64,000 bases of DNA from Enterococcus raffinosus (GTDB taxonomy: Bacteria; Bacillota; Bacilli; Lactobacillales; Enterococcaceae): NCBI RefSeq assembly GCF_018917525.1, contig NZ_JAHLOS010000010.1, forward strand, positions 1 through 64,000, written 5' to 3'. Shown here piece by piece: positions 16,353 through 26,350 of the stretch. The position numbers were made by a program, and so were the translations under genes. The notes beneath the pieces were generated by a model that searched no databases, was not told where the DNA came from, and worked only from the letters and a program-made list of their open reading frames with translations. Position 1 is the first letter of the stretch. Each line of letters starts with the position of its first letter.

Positions 16353-17357
16353 CTAACCGATAATCTTACTTTCCGCTTGTACTGAACGCTCTGGAATTTT
16401 TCCAGCTACCACATCTTCGACATCTCGCAGACATTTCGCGCCCATTTCTTGCAGGCATTCCATCGTATAAGCGGAAGTATGTGGTGTCATGACTACGTTG
16501 CTAAAAGCAAGATAAGGATGATCCTTGCGACCCGGTTCTTCTTCTAAAACATCGGTGGCTAATCCCGCGATTTTTCCTGATTTTAAAGCGCTGACAATTG
16601 CGTCTTCATCTAATAACGCTCCGCGTGCACTGTTGGAAAGATAAACATTGTCCTTCATTTGAGCAATTTCATCTGTAGAAATCATATGGTAGTTTTCTTC
16701 ATTTAAACTAGCACACAGACAAATGATGTCAGCCTCTTGTAGTAAATACGGCAAATCAACTTTTTTCGCTCCATAGCTTTCAATATGCAAAGCGGATTTA
16801 TACGGATCATAGGCTAAGACATTACAACGAAATCCATTTCGCAAAGTTTCTACGACACAACTGCCAGTATTTCCGACGCCAATAACACCGACTGTTTTGT
16901 TGAATAGCGTTCGACCGACAAAGTTCGCTCGGTCCTCCCAGCTATCGTTTTTGACACTTAGATCCGCTTCAACGGTTTTTCTTAATAGCGCTAAGAGATT
17001 CGTGATATTATTTTCTGCTACTGCATCTCTTTCAACTAATGCTGGAATAATTGAGACCAGCGTATCGTGTTGGCGGGCAGCCTCAATATCAATATTGTTG
17101 TAGCCAATCCCATGTCTCGTAATTAAAATAAGTTCATCTTTGTGATCAAAAAATTCCTGAGTGAAAAATGGTGTGACACTTGCAATAATGATATTGTAGC
17201 CTTGTAATAATTCCGCTAATTCACGTCCGCCGATTTCCCCGTCCACTGTAAACGATTGAACTTCACCGATTTCCTCAAGCCGTTGCAGCTGCTCACGAAA
17301 AATTTTCCCGAAACTGCTCGAATTAACGATCGCTATTTTGTATTTTCCCATCTTCAA
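16353..17357 (-). CDS. D-isomer-specific 2-hydroxyacid dehydrogenase
   Basis: A 334-aa NAD-dependent enzyme with VGVIGVGNTGS (GxGxxG, about 165). The catalytic triad is in place: Arg in NSARGALLDED, Glu in GLATDVLEEEP and His in MTPHTSAYT. It is the first gene of the operon, just after the regulatory region, and is separated from the next gene by 14 nt. Such enzymes interconvert 2-keto and D-2-hydroxy acids; here a sugar-acid substrate is likely from context. Confidence 0.85.
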   Translation of the reverse strand: MKMGKYKIAIVNSSSFGKIFREQLQRLEEIGEVQSFTVDGEIGGRELAELLQGYNIIIASVTPFFTQEFFDHKDELILITRHGIGYNNIDIEAARQHDTLVSIIPALVERDAVAENNITNLLALLRKTVEADLSVKNDSWEDRANFVGRTLFNKTVGVIGVGNTGSCVVETLRNGFRCNVLAYDPYKSALHIESYGAKKVDLPYLLQEADIICLCASLNEENYHMISTDEIAQMKDNVYLSNSARGALLDEDAIVSALKSGKIAGLATDVLEEEPGRKDHPYLAFSNVVMTPHTSAYTMECLQEMGAKCLRDVEDVVAGKIPERSVQAESKIIG

Positions 17358-17492
17358 AGCTCCTTTTATGCTTGCTTAACAACTTATGACTGACGAATCC
17401 TTATCCTCTAATCTGCAAAAAATGCTCTCCTATCGCCACATCTCCTTCTTTTTTGATGAACATCACAGCCTTGATTCATTTTATAAGATTAT

Positions 17493-17519
17493 GGAAACCG
17501 ATTTCTGATAGCGCTTTAA
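17493..17519 (-). promoter_or_regulatory. Two adjacent cre-like sites
   Basis: GGAAACCGATTTCT (17493-17506) and TGATAGCGCTTTAA (17506-17519) each match 12 of 14 positions of TGWAANCGNTNWCA. They lie about 6-32 nt downstream of the predicted start of the PTS operon, a roadblock position for CcpA repression. Confidence 0.5.
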
Positions 17520-17531
17520 CCTTATGACTCT

Positions 17532-17559
17532 ATTATACAAAAAAATATTTTTTTGTAAA
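17532..17559 (-). promoter_or_regulatory. Promoter of the mannose-PTS/mannonate operon
   Basis: -35 TTTACA (17554-17559), 16-bp spacer, perfect -10 TATAAT (17532-17537) on the minus strand. The spacer is the palindrome described next. Confidence 0.65.
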
Positions 17560-17584
17560 CAAGAAAAACAAAAAATATTTTTGT
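17537..17584. promoter_or_regulatory. Twin A/T palindromes, candidate RpiR operators
   Basis: The 20-bp perfect palindrome ACA7TATT7GT form lies at 17537-17556. A shorter near-copy (ACAAAAAATATTTTTGT) is at 17568-17584, 31 bp away, about three helical turns. The first covers the promoter spacer of the minus-strand operon; the second lies towards the divergent regulator. Confidence 0.5.
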
Positions 17585-17646
17585 TGATTTTTTTTCTCAT
17601 TACTAGTATCTTAAGAATAAACATATTGGATTAAGGAGGGGATAGA

Positions 17647-18495
17647 ATGTCTAGCCCAATTCACTTACAAATCAAGTCAATGTATAAAGATTTTAGTCCT
17701 AAAGAACAAGCAATTGCCGACTACATATTAGAAAATCCTAACAAAGTTAGCCACAGCTCCATCAGCGACCTTTCGGCTGAGCTAGGTATCGCCGACTCGA
17801 CTTTTTTTCAATTTACTAAGACTTTAGGATTTAATGGCTTCAAGGATTTCAAAGTTGCTTTATTAAAACAGGAAAATGATTTGACCGCCGTTACAATTCA
17901 TGAAAATGTTCAAAAGGAAGATTCTGAATTAGTGATGGCACAAAAAGTTTTTAATTCAAATATGACCACTTTGACAGATACTAGCAAGCTGCTAAAGGAA
18001 GATGATTTGAAAAAAGCAGTAAAAATGATCTCTGACTCTAGGCGTTTGTGTTTCTTTGGTGTTGGCGGTTCGGAAATCGTAGCGACTGATGCGTATCACA
18101 AGTTTTTGCGCTCACCTATTCCTGTGGGTCATAGTACGGATTATCACATTCAATTAATGGAGGCCTCCCTGCTCACAGAAGAAGACTGTGCCATGATTAT
18201 CTCCCATTCTGGTAAATCCAAAGAAACCATTCACATCGCTGAGGCGGCTAAAAAGAATGGCGCAAAAGTAATTGTAGTGACCAGCCAAATCAATTCACCT
18301 TTAGCTAAATTAGGAGACGTGGTCTTTATCTCAATCTCTGAAGAAATTGAATTTCGCTCTGAGGCATTAGCTTCACGAATCGCTCAGTTGAGTATTATTG
18401 ATTCACTATATGTGATTCTGATGTTCTATAATCGCAAAAATGCGCAAGAAACCATTTCAAAGGTTAGAAAAGTAATATTGAGTTTGAAGGAATAG
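17647..18495 (+). CDS. RpiR-family transcriptional regulator
   Basis: A 282-aa protein with an N-terminal HTH_6 domain (about 1-77; FSPKEQAIADYIL, ISDLSAELGIADSTFFQFTKTLGF) and a SIS sugar-phosphate-binding domain (about 120-255; LCFFGVGGSE, MIISHSGKSKETI). It is divergent from the PTS/uxuA operon and most likely controls it in response to a sugar phosphate, perhaps KDPG. The ribosome site is AAGGAGGGG. Confidence 0.9.
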   Translation: MSSPIHLQIKSMYKDFSPKEQAIADYILENPNKVSHSSISDLSAELGIADSTFFQFTKTLGFNGFKDFKVALLKQENDLTAVTIHENVQKEDSELVMAQKVFNSNMTTLTDTSKLLKEDDLKKAVKMISDSRRLCFFGVGGSEIVATDAYHKFLRSPIPVGHSTDYHIQLMEASLLTEEDCAMIISHSGKSKETIHIAEAAKKNGAKVIVVTSQINSPLAKLGDVVFISISEEIEFRSEALASRIAQLSIIDSLYVILMFYNRKNAQETISKVRKVILSLKE

Positions 18496-18500
18496 CAAAA

Positions 18501-18549
18501 AAAGTGCTCTAATTAGTAAATCATACATACTAATTAGAGCACTTTTTTT
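18501..18549 (+). terminator. Terminator of the RpiR gene
   Basis: An 18-bp perfect stem, AAAGTGCTCTAATTAGTA and its complement, followed by T7. The A-run on the left makes it bidirectional. Confidence 0.85.
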
Positions 18550-18657
18550 AATTTCTACTCTCAAACAGTCCAGCGACCACATATTAACTCGCACATCTCG
18601 AATTCTTGATGCTGAACATAATTACATCAATATTTTTTCACACGAACGTTTTCGTAG

Positions 18658-19320
18658 TTACAATACATATTGAAAGATCATATAATAATGACTCGCTGCT
18701 CCTGCTAAAACAAACAAATGAAACAGTTCATGACTACCAAACCCAGGTATCTGAAATTGGCACTTTTTTGAAGCATAGATAAACGCTCCAATCGAGTATA
18801 AAATGCCGCTGACAAACAGCCAGACGATTCCTTCAAAAGCCACGCTTTCAGAAAGCGGCTTAACCAACAGTACAATTCCCCATCCCATAATCAAATAGAT
18901 GGTTGCACTAAACCATTTTGATTCCTTAAACCAGAAGATTTTCCCAATAATCCCTACCAGCGCCATTGACCAGATCAAGATCAAACTAATCCATCCGAGC
19001 AACCCTTTCAAACACAGTAAGCAAATCGGTGTATAGCTTCCTGCGATCAGGCAAAAGACCATTGAATGGTCAACCTTTCTAAGTCTTCGATGGACGGTTG
19101 GCGAAATATAGAAAATATGATAAATCGTCGATGCGGAAAAGAGTAAGATCAAGCTTGCCCCGTAAATGCAAAAGGAAACCAACTTGATAGGTGGCGCCTC
19201 TTGGTTGACTGAAAATAAAATCAAAAGAACAGTTCCGCCAATTGATAGCAGCACTCCCCATAAATGTAATAAGCCACTTGTAATGCTCTCAGCACTACAA
19301 TAGAATTGTTTTTTCTCCAT
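18658..19320 (-). CDS. trhA: TrhA/hemolysin III family membrane protein
   Basis: A 220-aa seven-helix protein of the HlyIII/YqfA family. The conserved polar residues are present: Ser and His in FSASTIYHIF, Asp and His in RKVDHSMVF, and His residues in SHELFHLFVLAG. Family members adjust membrane energetics and fluidity; hemolysis is not their proven role. It lies downstream of the CmpB-like gene on the same strand, 31 nt apart, and may share its TetR control. Confidence 0.88.
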   Translation of the reverse strand: MEKKQFYCSAESITSGLLHLWGVLLSIGGTVLLILFSVNQEAPPIKLVSFCIYGASLILLFSASTIYHIFYISPTVHRRLRKVDHSMVFCLIAGSYTPICLLCLKGLLGWISLILIWSMALVGIIGKIFWFKESKWFSATIYLIMGWGIVLLVKPLSESVAFEGIVWLFVSGILYSIGAFIYASKKCQFQIPGFGSHELFHLFVLAGAASHYYMIFQYVL

Positions 19321-19351
19321 TTCCTTCCCCTCCGTTCTTAAATAACTTTCA

Positions 19352-19969
19352 TTAATTACTTTGCTGCAAACTAGGATAAACCTCCTCTAAGACACGATCA
19401 GGAAAATACTGATCAATTCTTTGCTCAAAACGATTTTGAGCCAGTCCACCAGATTGCCGTTCATTCCAACGCTGTAATGCAAGACCGGACACGGTAAGAT
19501 TGAGTCCAAACAGTAGTAGCACGATTTTAGTAAGCTTCCGCATCTGAGTTAAACCAATATTTTCTATTAAATTCGATAAGAAAGGATAGATAATTTTAAC
19601 GAATAAAACACCTAAAACTCCCCAAAAGAATAGATAAACCAGGCTTGTTCGTCCAAAACAGTTGAGAGGGTGTTGACTGTAATCCCATAGTTTGATCCCC
19701 AGTAAAAAATCCTTAACCAGACTACCAAAATATTCCGTTATTCCGCCCATCTCTCCGCCGAAAAGAAATAACCTGATTGGTGAATGAATGTGTCGAAGCA
19801 GAAGAACAAAGACACAAGCACCTATACCGTATATTGTAAGGAATGGACCAACGATCACCCCTCTGTACCAGATAGGATCTCCTGTCATAAAAAAACGATA
19901 GCCATTTTCAATCAAAAAACCGATCATTGAACTAAAAATAAAAATCCAGAACAATTTTGCTCCTTTCAT
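19352..19969 (-). CDS. Putative ABC-transporter type IV (CmpB-like, PF06541) membrane protein
   Basis: A 205-aa protein with several TM helices. It shows the family pattern GVIVGPFLTIYGIGA, ITEYFGSLVKDFL, WDYSQHPLNCFGRTSLVYLFFWG. Function is not established. A TetR-type operator sits 21-41 nt before the start (19990-20010), so it probably belongs to the regulon of the repressor at 21040. Confidence 0.75.
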   Translation of the reverse strand: MKGAKLFWIFIFSSMIGFLIENGYRFFMTGDPIWYRGVIVGPFLTIYGIGACVFVLLLRHIHSPIRLFLFGGEMGGITEYFGSLVKDFLLGIKLWDYSQHPLNCFGRTSLVYLFFWGVLGVLFVKIIYPFLSNLIENIGLTQMRKLTKIVLLLFGLNLTVSGLALQRWNERQSGGLAQNRFEQRIDQYFPDRVLEEVYPSLQQSN

Positions 19970-19989
19970 TCTACATTCCTCCCTTCAGT

Positions 19990-20010
19990 AATTGAACGAT
20001 TCATTTAATA
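19990..20010. promoter_or_regulatory. TetR operator, third and weakest copy
   Basis: The left arm AATTGAAC is identical to the other two sites; the right arm is degraded (ATTTAATA). Its distance to the start codon (21 nt) equals that of the other two operators. Confidence 0.5.
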
Positions 20011-20023
20011 AGAATAGTAAAAA

Positions 20024-20968
20024 TTATTTCACACGGATATCTCCATTTCTCGTTTCGAGCTTGACTTGAGGAATAGAACTGTCATTTTCGTCCACAAATT
20101 CCTTTCGTTGATTTTGAATTTTCCCCTCTTTTGATTTTAAAGTGAAACGGGCCTTTTGTAATTTTGATAATACCAGTGTGATAGGACCATTCTTGGAAAA
20201 TGCTGACAAATCATCGGATAATTTCTTTACTGTCACTTTAATGCTTCCATCACCATTTGCTAAAAATTCTCCGCCGCCTGAAAAATTAGAAAGAGACAAA
20301 TTCCCACTTTTGGTTTCGTAATTTACCTCTCCCTTTACCGTTTCAAGTACGGCTTTCGAGCTAGTCGTTTGTAGCCTAATCCTATCAGCCTTCAGACTTT
20401 TTAATTTGATGATTCCGCTCGTACTTTTAATTTGCAGCTTCTCTTCACTCTGTAATAGTTTTCCTTCAATCATGCCACTCGTCGTGGTCAAAGTAATTCT
20501 GTCAGCAGTTAGATTATCACTAGTTATTTTTCCGCTAGTAGTGTCCAGTGATACCGCTGCTAAAGTTTTATTAGAAAGTTCTGATTCGATCTTCCCACTG
20601 GTGGAATGTACCTGTAATTTATTCGTATATTCTTGGGGAATCGAAAGTACCATTTTACTTTTGAAGCTTGATCCTAATGGACGTTTTCCCTCATTGAGAG
20701 TTAGCGTCTTTCCTTTTTTAGAAACCTTAGAGTAATACTTTCGTTTATCCCTACTTAGGTATTCCTCCAAAATAATCTTTTGACTTTTCGAATTTTTGAT
20801 CACTAGGTCATCCGCATCATAATCTAAGACAATTTTTGAAATAGTCTTCATGTTGATCGTTTGGGTATTAACCAGCTTTGCTTCCTCGTCAGAACCACAG
20901 GCGGAAAAAACAATTCCCAATAATACACCTCCTAGCAAACCTCTTAAAATTCTTTTGCAAGATTTCAT
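20024..20968 (-). CDS. DUF4097 lipoprotein (beta-helix repeat)
   Basis: A 314-aa exported lipoprotein. It has a signal peptide with lipobox FSAC (Cys24) and then repeated beta-strand units (STSGKIESEL, TTSGKITSDN, TTSGMIEGKL, STSGIIKLKS) typical of DUF4097 adhesin-like repeats. In enterococci, DUF4097 proteins such as LiaX are tied to the cell-envelope stress response. The role here is likely envelope-related, by analogy. Own promoter region with TetR operator at 20987-21007. Confidence 0.82.
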   Translation of the reverse strand: MKSCKRILRGLLGGVLLGIVFSACGSDEEAKLVNTQTINMKTISKIVLDYDADDLVIKNSKSQKIILEEYLSRDKRKYYSKVSKKGKTLTLNEGKRPLGSSFKSKMVLSIPQEYTNKLQVHSTSGKIESELSNKTLAAVSLDTTSGKITSDNLTADRITLTTTSGMIEGKLLQSEEKLQIKSTSGIIKLKSLKADRIRLQTTSSKAVLETVKGEVNYETKSGNLSLSNFSGGGEFLANGDGSIKVTVKKLSDDLSAFSKNGPITLVLSKLQKARFTLKSKEGKIQNQRKEFVDENDSSIPQVKLETRNGDIRVK

Positions 20969-20986
20969 CTTCTCATCCTTTCAGTT

Positions 20987-21007
20987 AATTGAACCGTTCA
21001 TTCAATT
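20987..21007. promoter_or_regulatory. TetR operator upstream of the DUF4097 gene
   Basis: AATTGAAC-CGTTC-ATTCAATT, an imperfect 21-bp palindrome with 7 of 8 arm matches. It differs from the site upstream of tetR at one base. Confidence 0.7.
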
Positions 21008-21020
21008 CTGTTTTTAAGAA

Positions 21021-21041
21021 AAACAGAGCCTTGCTCTGTTT
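21021..21041 (-). terminator. Terminator of the TetR gene
   Basis: AAACAGAGC/GCTCTGTTT followed by TTCTTAAAAA on the minus strand, overlapping the stop codon. It separates the tetR transcript from the DUF4097 gene, so the operator beyond it serves a separate promoter. Confidence 0.65.
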
Positions 21042-21705
21042 AAATTCCATAAGCATGCAGCAACAGATCCAGACAGATTTCTTTTGCTTTTCCTCGTGAA
21101 AGTGCCCTATCTGGCTCAAAAGCATCATACCTGATGTGCATTCCCCACCAAGCTAGGCTCTCAGTAACCGCCCTGGCAGTGTAAAAAGTGTTCTCAACTT
21201 TACGAAATTCCTCTTTTTCAATATAAAGCTCAATATATTGTTGGATCTGAAAAAGAAATCTTTTGCGATAATCGCGATAATAGAAGCTAAGCTCCTTTAA
21301 ATCCTCCCCATTGTGTTCAATGATTAAACAGCTCACCGCATAATTTGAGACAATATCAAACGCATCAGAAAGCATTGCTTTTAGAGGATAGTCGACAGCC
21401 TGATTCTTTAGATGCCCATCAAAGTTCCCCTGATTTTGTTCAAAGGTTTCCATGATTTCATCCTCTAGGTTATCAAAAAGCGTGGAATCAATGGGATAAT
21501 GCAGTTCTTGCTCAAAAAAGCTCGGGTCAATTGTTCCCTTTAAGATAAAACTGAGAATATCTCTCTTTCCGCTAAAATACTGATAGATCATTCCAGTAGA
21601 TAAGCCAATTTCCTTTGCAATATCGCGAATTTGCGTTCGACCATAGCCTTTATTAATAAAAAGCTGGCTTGCTGCATCATAAATTAATTCTAGACGATTC
21701 TCCAT
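21040..21705 (-). CDS. TetR/AcrR family transcriptional regulator
   Basis: A 221-aa protein. The N-terminal HTH (about 3-50; IYDAASQLFINKGYGRTQIRDI, STGMIYQYFSGKRDILSF) is followed by an alpha-helical ligand domain with no recognised ligand. The ATG at 21705 follows GGAGGTG; the ATG at 21720 overlaps that site. The same palindrome as in its own promoter occurs upstream of two other genes, so it likely represses itself and an envelope regulon. Confidence 0.88.
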   Translation of the reverse strand: MENRLELIYDAASQLFINKGYGRTQIRDIAKEIGLSTGMIYQYFSGKRDILSFILKGTIDPSFFEQELHYPIDSTLFDNLEDEIMETFEQNQGNFDGHLKNQAVDYPLKAMLSDAFDIVSNYAVSCLIIEHNGEDLKELSFYYRDYRKRFLFQIQQYIELYIEKEEFRKVENTFYTARAVTESLAWWGMHIRYDAFEPDRALSRGKAKEICLDLLLHAYGI

Positions 21706-21725
21706 GAATTTCACCTCCATCCATT

Positions 21726-21746
21726 AATTGAACCGTTCGTTCAATT
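21726..21746. promoter_or_regulatory. TetR autoregulatory operator
   Basis: Perfect arms AATTGAAC and GTTCAATT around CGTTC, 21 nt upstream of the tetR start. The best of three copies. Confidence 0.75.
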
Positions 21747-21928
21747 ATAGTTTACCTGCTTTTGCGTCCTTCGTCAAAAAAATTTAGCTTTTTCTAATCA
21801 ATCTACCTAACAGTTTTTTTACCTCCGTTGTCCTCTTAACTTCGATATCCTTTCAGTTTCGTGAACGATTGCTTTTATAGCACAAAAAAGAATGCACAAG
21901 AATTTGTACATTCTCCAAACACCATTCT

Positions 21929-22561
21929 TCATTTTGATAATTGCTTTTTACTGCGAATTGATAGATTATTACCAGAAACTCGTTTTAACAAGGACACACA
22001 AAACTGGATCATAGGACCTAAGAGAAAAATAGCAAAGGCGGTTCCAACACCAAATGTGCTGCCTAAAAGAATGCCGCTGATAACAATGATAAAATCTAGG
22101 ATGATTCTACCCTTTTGCAGCGAAACCTGTAAACGATTGCAGACACAAAACATCATTCCTTCCAATGGGCCTGAACCTAAGCCACCAGTTAAATATATCG
22201 CTGTGCCTAGTGCCATTAGACAAAACCCCAAAAAGGAACTTGCCATACTATTCTGAAAAAATTCGATAGATTGAAAAACGCCCGCCGTTCGATTAATGGT
22301 TTCGCCAACTAAGAATGTATTGATGAGACTACCGATTCCTAAAATTCTACGATTGTACAAAAAAGTAATCAACAAAAATAGAAAACTGATCAATTGACTC
22401 CAGCGTCCAAAGGGAATCGTTGTATGTTTCATTAAGCCTAAGATCAACGTACTAACAGAATCAAATCCTTGATTGGTCACCACGATCATTTCGATTCCAA
22501 GCCCCATCAAGATCGTACCGAAAACCACCAAGAATAATCGACTCAAAAAGTTTTTAGTCAT
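21929..22561 (-). CDS. YczE/YitT-type integral membrane protein
   Basis: A 210-aa membrane protein with at least five TM helices. It matches the YczE family: GTILMGLGIEMIVVTNQGFDS near the start, ALGTAIYLTGGLGSGPLEGM in the middle, GSTFGVGTAFAIFLLGPMIQ near the end. Function is unknown; members often sit next to transport regulators. The start overlaps the end of the PRD regulator by 8 nt, so it is the last gene of the cellobiose operon. Confidence 0.78.
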   Translation of the reverse strand: MTKNFLSRLFLVVFGTILMGLGIEMIVVTNQGFDSVSTLILGLMKHTTIPFGRWSQLISFLFLLITFLYNRRILGIGSLINTFLVGETINRTAGVFQSIEFFQNSMASSFLGFCLMALGTAIYLTGGLGSGPLEGMMFCVCNRLQVSLQKGRIILDFIIVISGILLGSTFGVGTAFAIFLLGPMIQFCVSLLKRVSGNNLSIRSKKQLSK

Positions 22562-24449
22562 CGGCCTCCACCATCGCCTTTAGCTTTAAAATAAACGCCT
22601 CATAATCTTCGCTCATACTTAACTGCTTGGTATTGATCGGCTCTGAAACAATCTCAATGAATTTTTCAAAAAAGTCATTGAACTCATTTGCTTCCTCCTT
22701 ATTGATTGCGATATAAGCGATTAGCTTAATCGTATGATCGGCCCAAACCAATGGTTCTTGTAGCGTCATGATTGCGACACCGCTTCTTACAGCTTCCAAC
22801 TCGACCGAATGCGGAACCGCGATTCCTGATGGAAAACTGGTTGGAGACATCCGCTCGCGTTTTTCTACTCTTTCGAGAAATTGAGCATCTACAAATCCTT
22901 CATTCATCATCCGCTGATTAATTTGACTTCGTATTTCGATAGGCGTTAATCCAGCAGGATCAAATTGATTGAAATACAATTCTGGCAAAATGAATTTTTC
23001 GATGGTTTGATACATGCGTCGTTTTTCGCGCTGTGATTTTAACGCATCAATTCTTTTTTCAATTTTCTTAACATCCTTGTCGGTTAGAAAAGGATGGATA
23101 AAAACAGAGCCTTCGTTTGACGAAGCTGTTTCCCGATCCGTTGTTAGCAATAAATCATACTCAGCATTCGCTGCTTTCCATTTTTCTGTCACTGTGACGT
23201 TGATATTTTCTCCCAAGCGTTCTTCAATCTCGTTCCTTAGGTTTCTACCAATATCATGATAATCGTTTACTACCAATTGAATAGTAATCTGATTACGAAA
23301 ATGTTTTTGCGTTTCAAGGAAGGAGCCTATATGTAAAGCAATAAATGAAATTTCGTCATCATTGAACCAGATAGCCAAGCGATCTTGAATTAAAGAAGAA
23401 ATGTACACGGCTAGATCATAAATCAAGGGATACGCTGTTTTTAAATCCAATAAACTGCTATTGCGAGTAAAGGTTTCATAGTGGGAACGATAATAAAGAC
23501 TTTGTAAATGAATCGCTAATTTATTGAAAAAATCCTCATCATTCAATTCGACTAAATAGGTCCGCTCCACCTCGGCTAAGACATCCTTTAAGGCGCTGAT
23601 GATTTTGGGATCAACAAAGCTAGAGAGCTGCTGACTCTTTTCTTTCGTTAAGGTTTCATTTTGCATACCAATAAATAATAATGACAATTGCTCCAATTCT
23701 GCGTGAGAAAAATGAATGTCGTATTGCTGAGCCAATTGATTACTGATTTCTTCTGCGATCAAAAATTCCGAGCTACTTTGTGCGGGATTCTCATTCAAGC
23801 TTTTCTTTAGACTATGCCCTTGGCGAATGCGTTCGATGCTGATGGCAAAGTGGAGTACGATGTTATTCAGCGAGTATTGATTGATCTGGATATTATTTTC
23901 AGCTAACACCTGTTGAATCGTCTGCTGCAGCTTTTCCAGCGAGATGTAGCCGATCATTTGCTGAATACTGACCTTCAATTTTTCCTGCAGGTCACTTTCG
24001 TTGTATAAAAGTGAGATGAGGTAGCGGCGTTTTGCCCGTTCTGGTCCGGTTAGCTTAATATAATCTTGTTCGAAAACAATTTGAATCGCATCGTTGGTGA
24101 TTTCTTTTTTCAATTGTTGAATATCATTTTTTAACGTCGATTCGGAAATAAAAAGTTTTTCCGCCAACTCATAAAAATCAACACCTTCTGATGAGTGCTT
24201 CAACAGCTCCAAAAAGATCCGGGATTTGCGATCTTCGGTACCCCCTGACTCGATACCCACCTCCCCATTCAGCTGGTAGCCGCGATGACTGGTCAAAATA
24301 AGTGCTGAATTGTTTTGGTTAATCTTGGCAACACGATTACGAATCGTACGAGTGGTGCAATTGCTAAATTCAGCTAGTTCATCTGAGGTTACCCGCCGAG
24401 CCTTTTTATTTAGATAATCAATCAGCTCTTTTTCTTTTTTAGTCAGCAC
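22554..24449 (-). CDS. BglG/LicR-type PRD transcriptional activator with EIIA domain
   Basis: About 631 aa. It has N-terminal HTH domains (DELAEFSNCTTRTIRNRVAK, then ELAEKLFISESTLKNDIQQL), two PRDs (about 170-380), an EIIB-like part and a C-terminal EIIA-2 domain with His in GIAVPHSVELEAV. PTS phosphorylation of these domains sets activity. The GTG at 24449 follows GGAGGTG at 7 nt and is the start; the frame is open to 24491 without a site. It follows the glycosidase by 54 nt and should activate this operon. Confidence 0.88.
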   Translation of the reverse strand: MLTKKEKELIDYLNKKARRVTSDELAEFSNCTTRTIRNRVAKINQNNSALILTSHRGYQLNGEVGIESGGTEDRKSRIFLELLKHSSEGVDFYELAEKLFISESTLKNDIQQLKKEITNDAIQIVFEQDYIKLTGPERAKRRYLISLLYNESDLQEKLKVSIQQMIGYISLEKLQQTIQQVLAENNIQINQYSLNNIVLHFAISIERIRQGHSLKKSLNENPAQSSSEFLIAEEISNQLAQQYDIHFSHAELEQLSLLFIGMQNETLTKEKSQQLSSFVDPKIISALKDVLAEVERTYLVELNDEDFFNKLAIHLQSLYYRSHYETFTRNSSLLDLKTAYPLIYDLAVYISSLIQDRLAIWFNDDEISFIALHIGSFLETQKHFRNQITIQLVVNDYHDIGRNLRNEIEERLGENINVTVTEKWKAANAEYDLLLTTDRETASSNEGSVFIHPFLTDKDVKKIEKRIDALKSQREKRRMYQTIEKFILPELYFNQFDPAGLTPIEIRSQINQRMMNEGFVDAQFLERVEKRERMSPTSFPSGIAVPHSVELEAVRSGVAIMTLQEPLVWADHTIKLIAYIAINKEEANEFNDFFEKFIEIVSEPINTKQLSMSEDYEAFILKLKAMVEADD

Positions 24450-24503
24450 ATTTACACCTCCATTCAAAGAAAAGTTGATCACGAAGATCAACTTTTCAAT
24501 TGA

Positions 24504-26317
<1,814 letters not shown>

Positions 26318-26350
26318 ATGCGACCTCCTGCTAATAGCTTATAGTTATTT

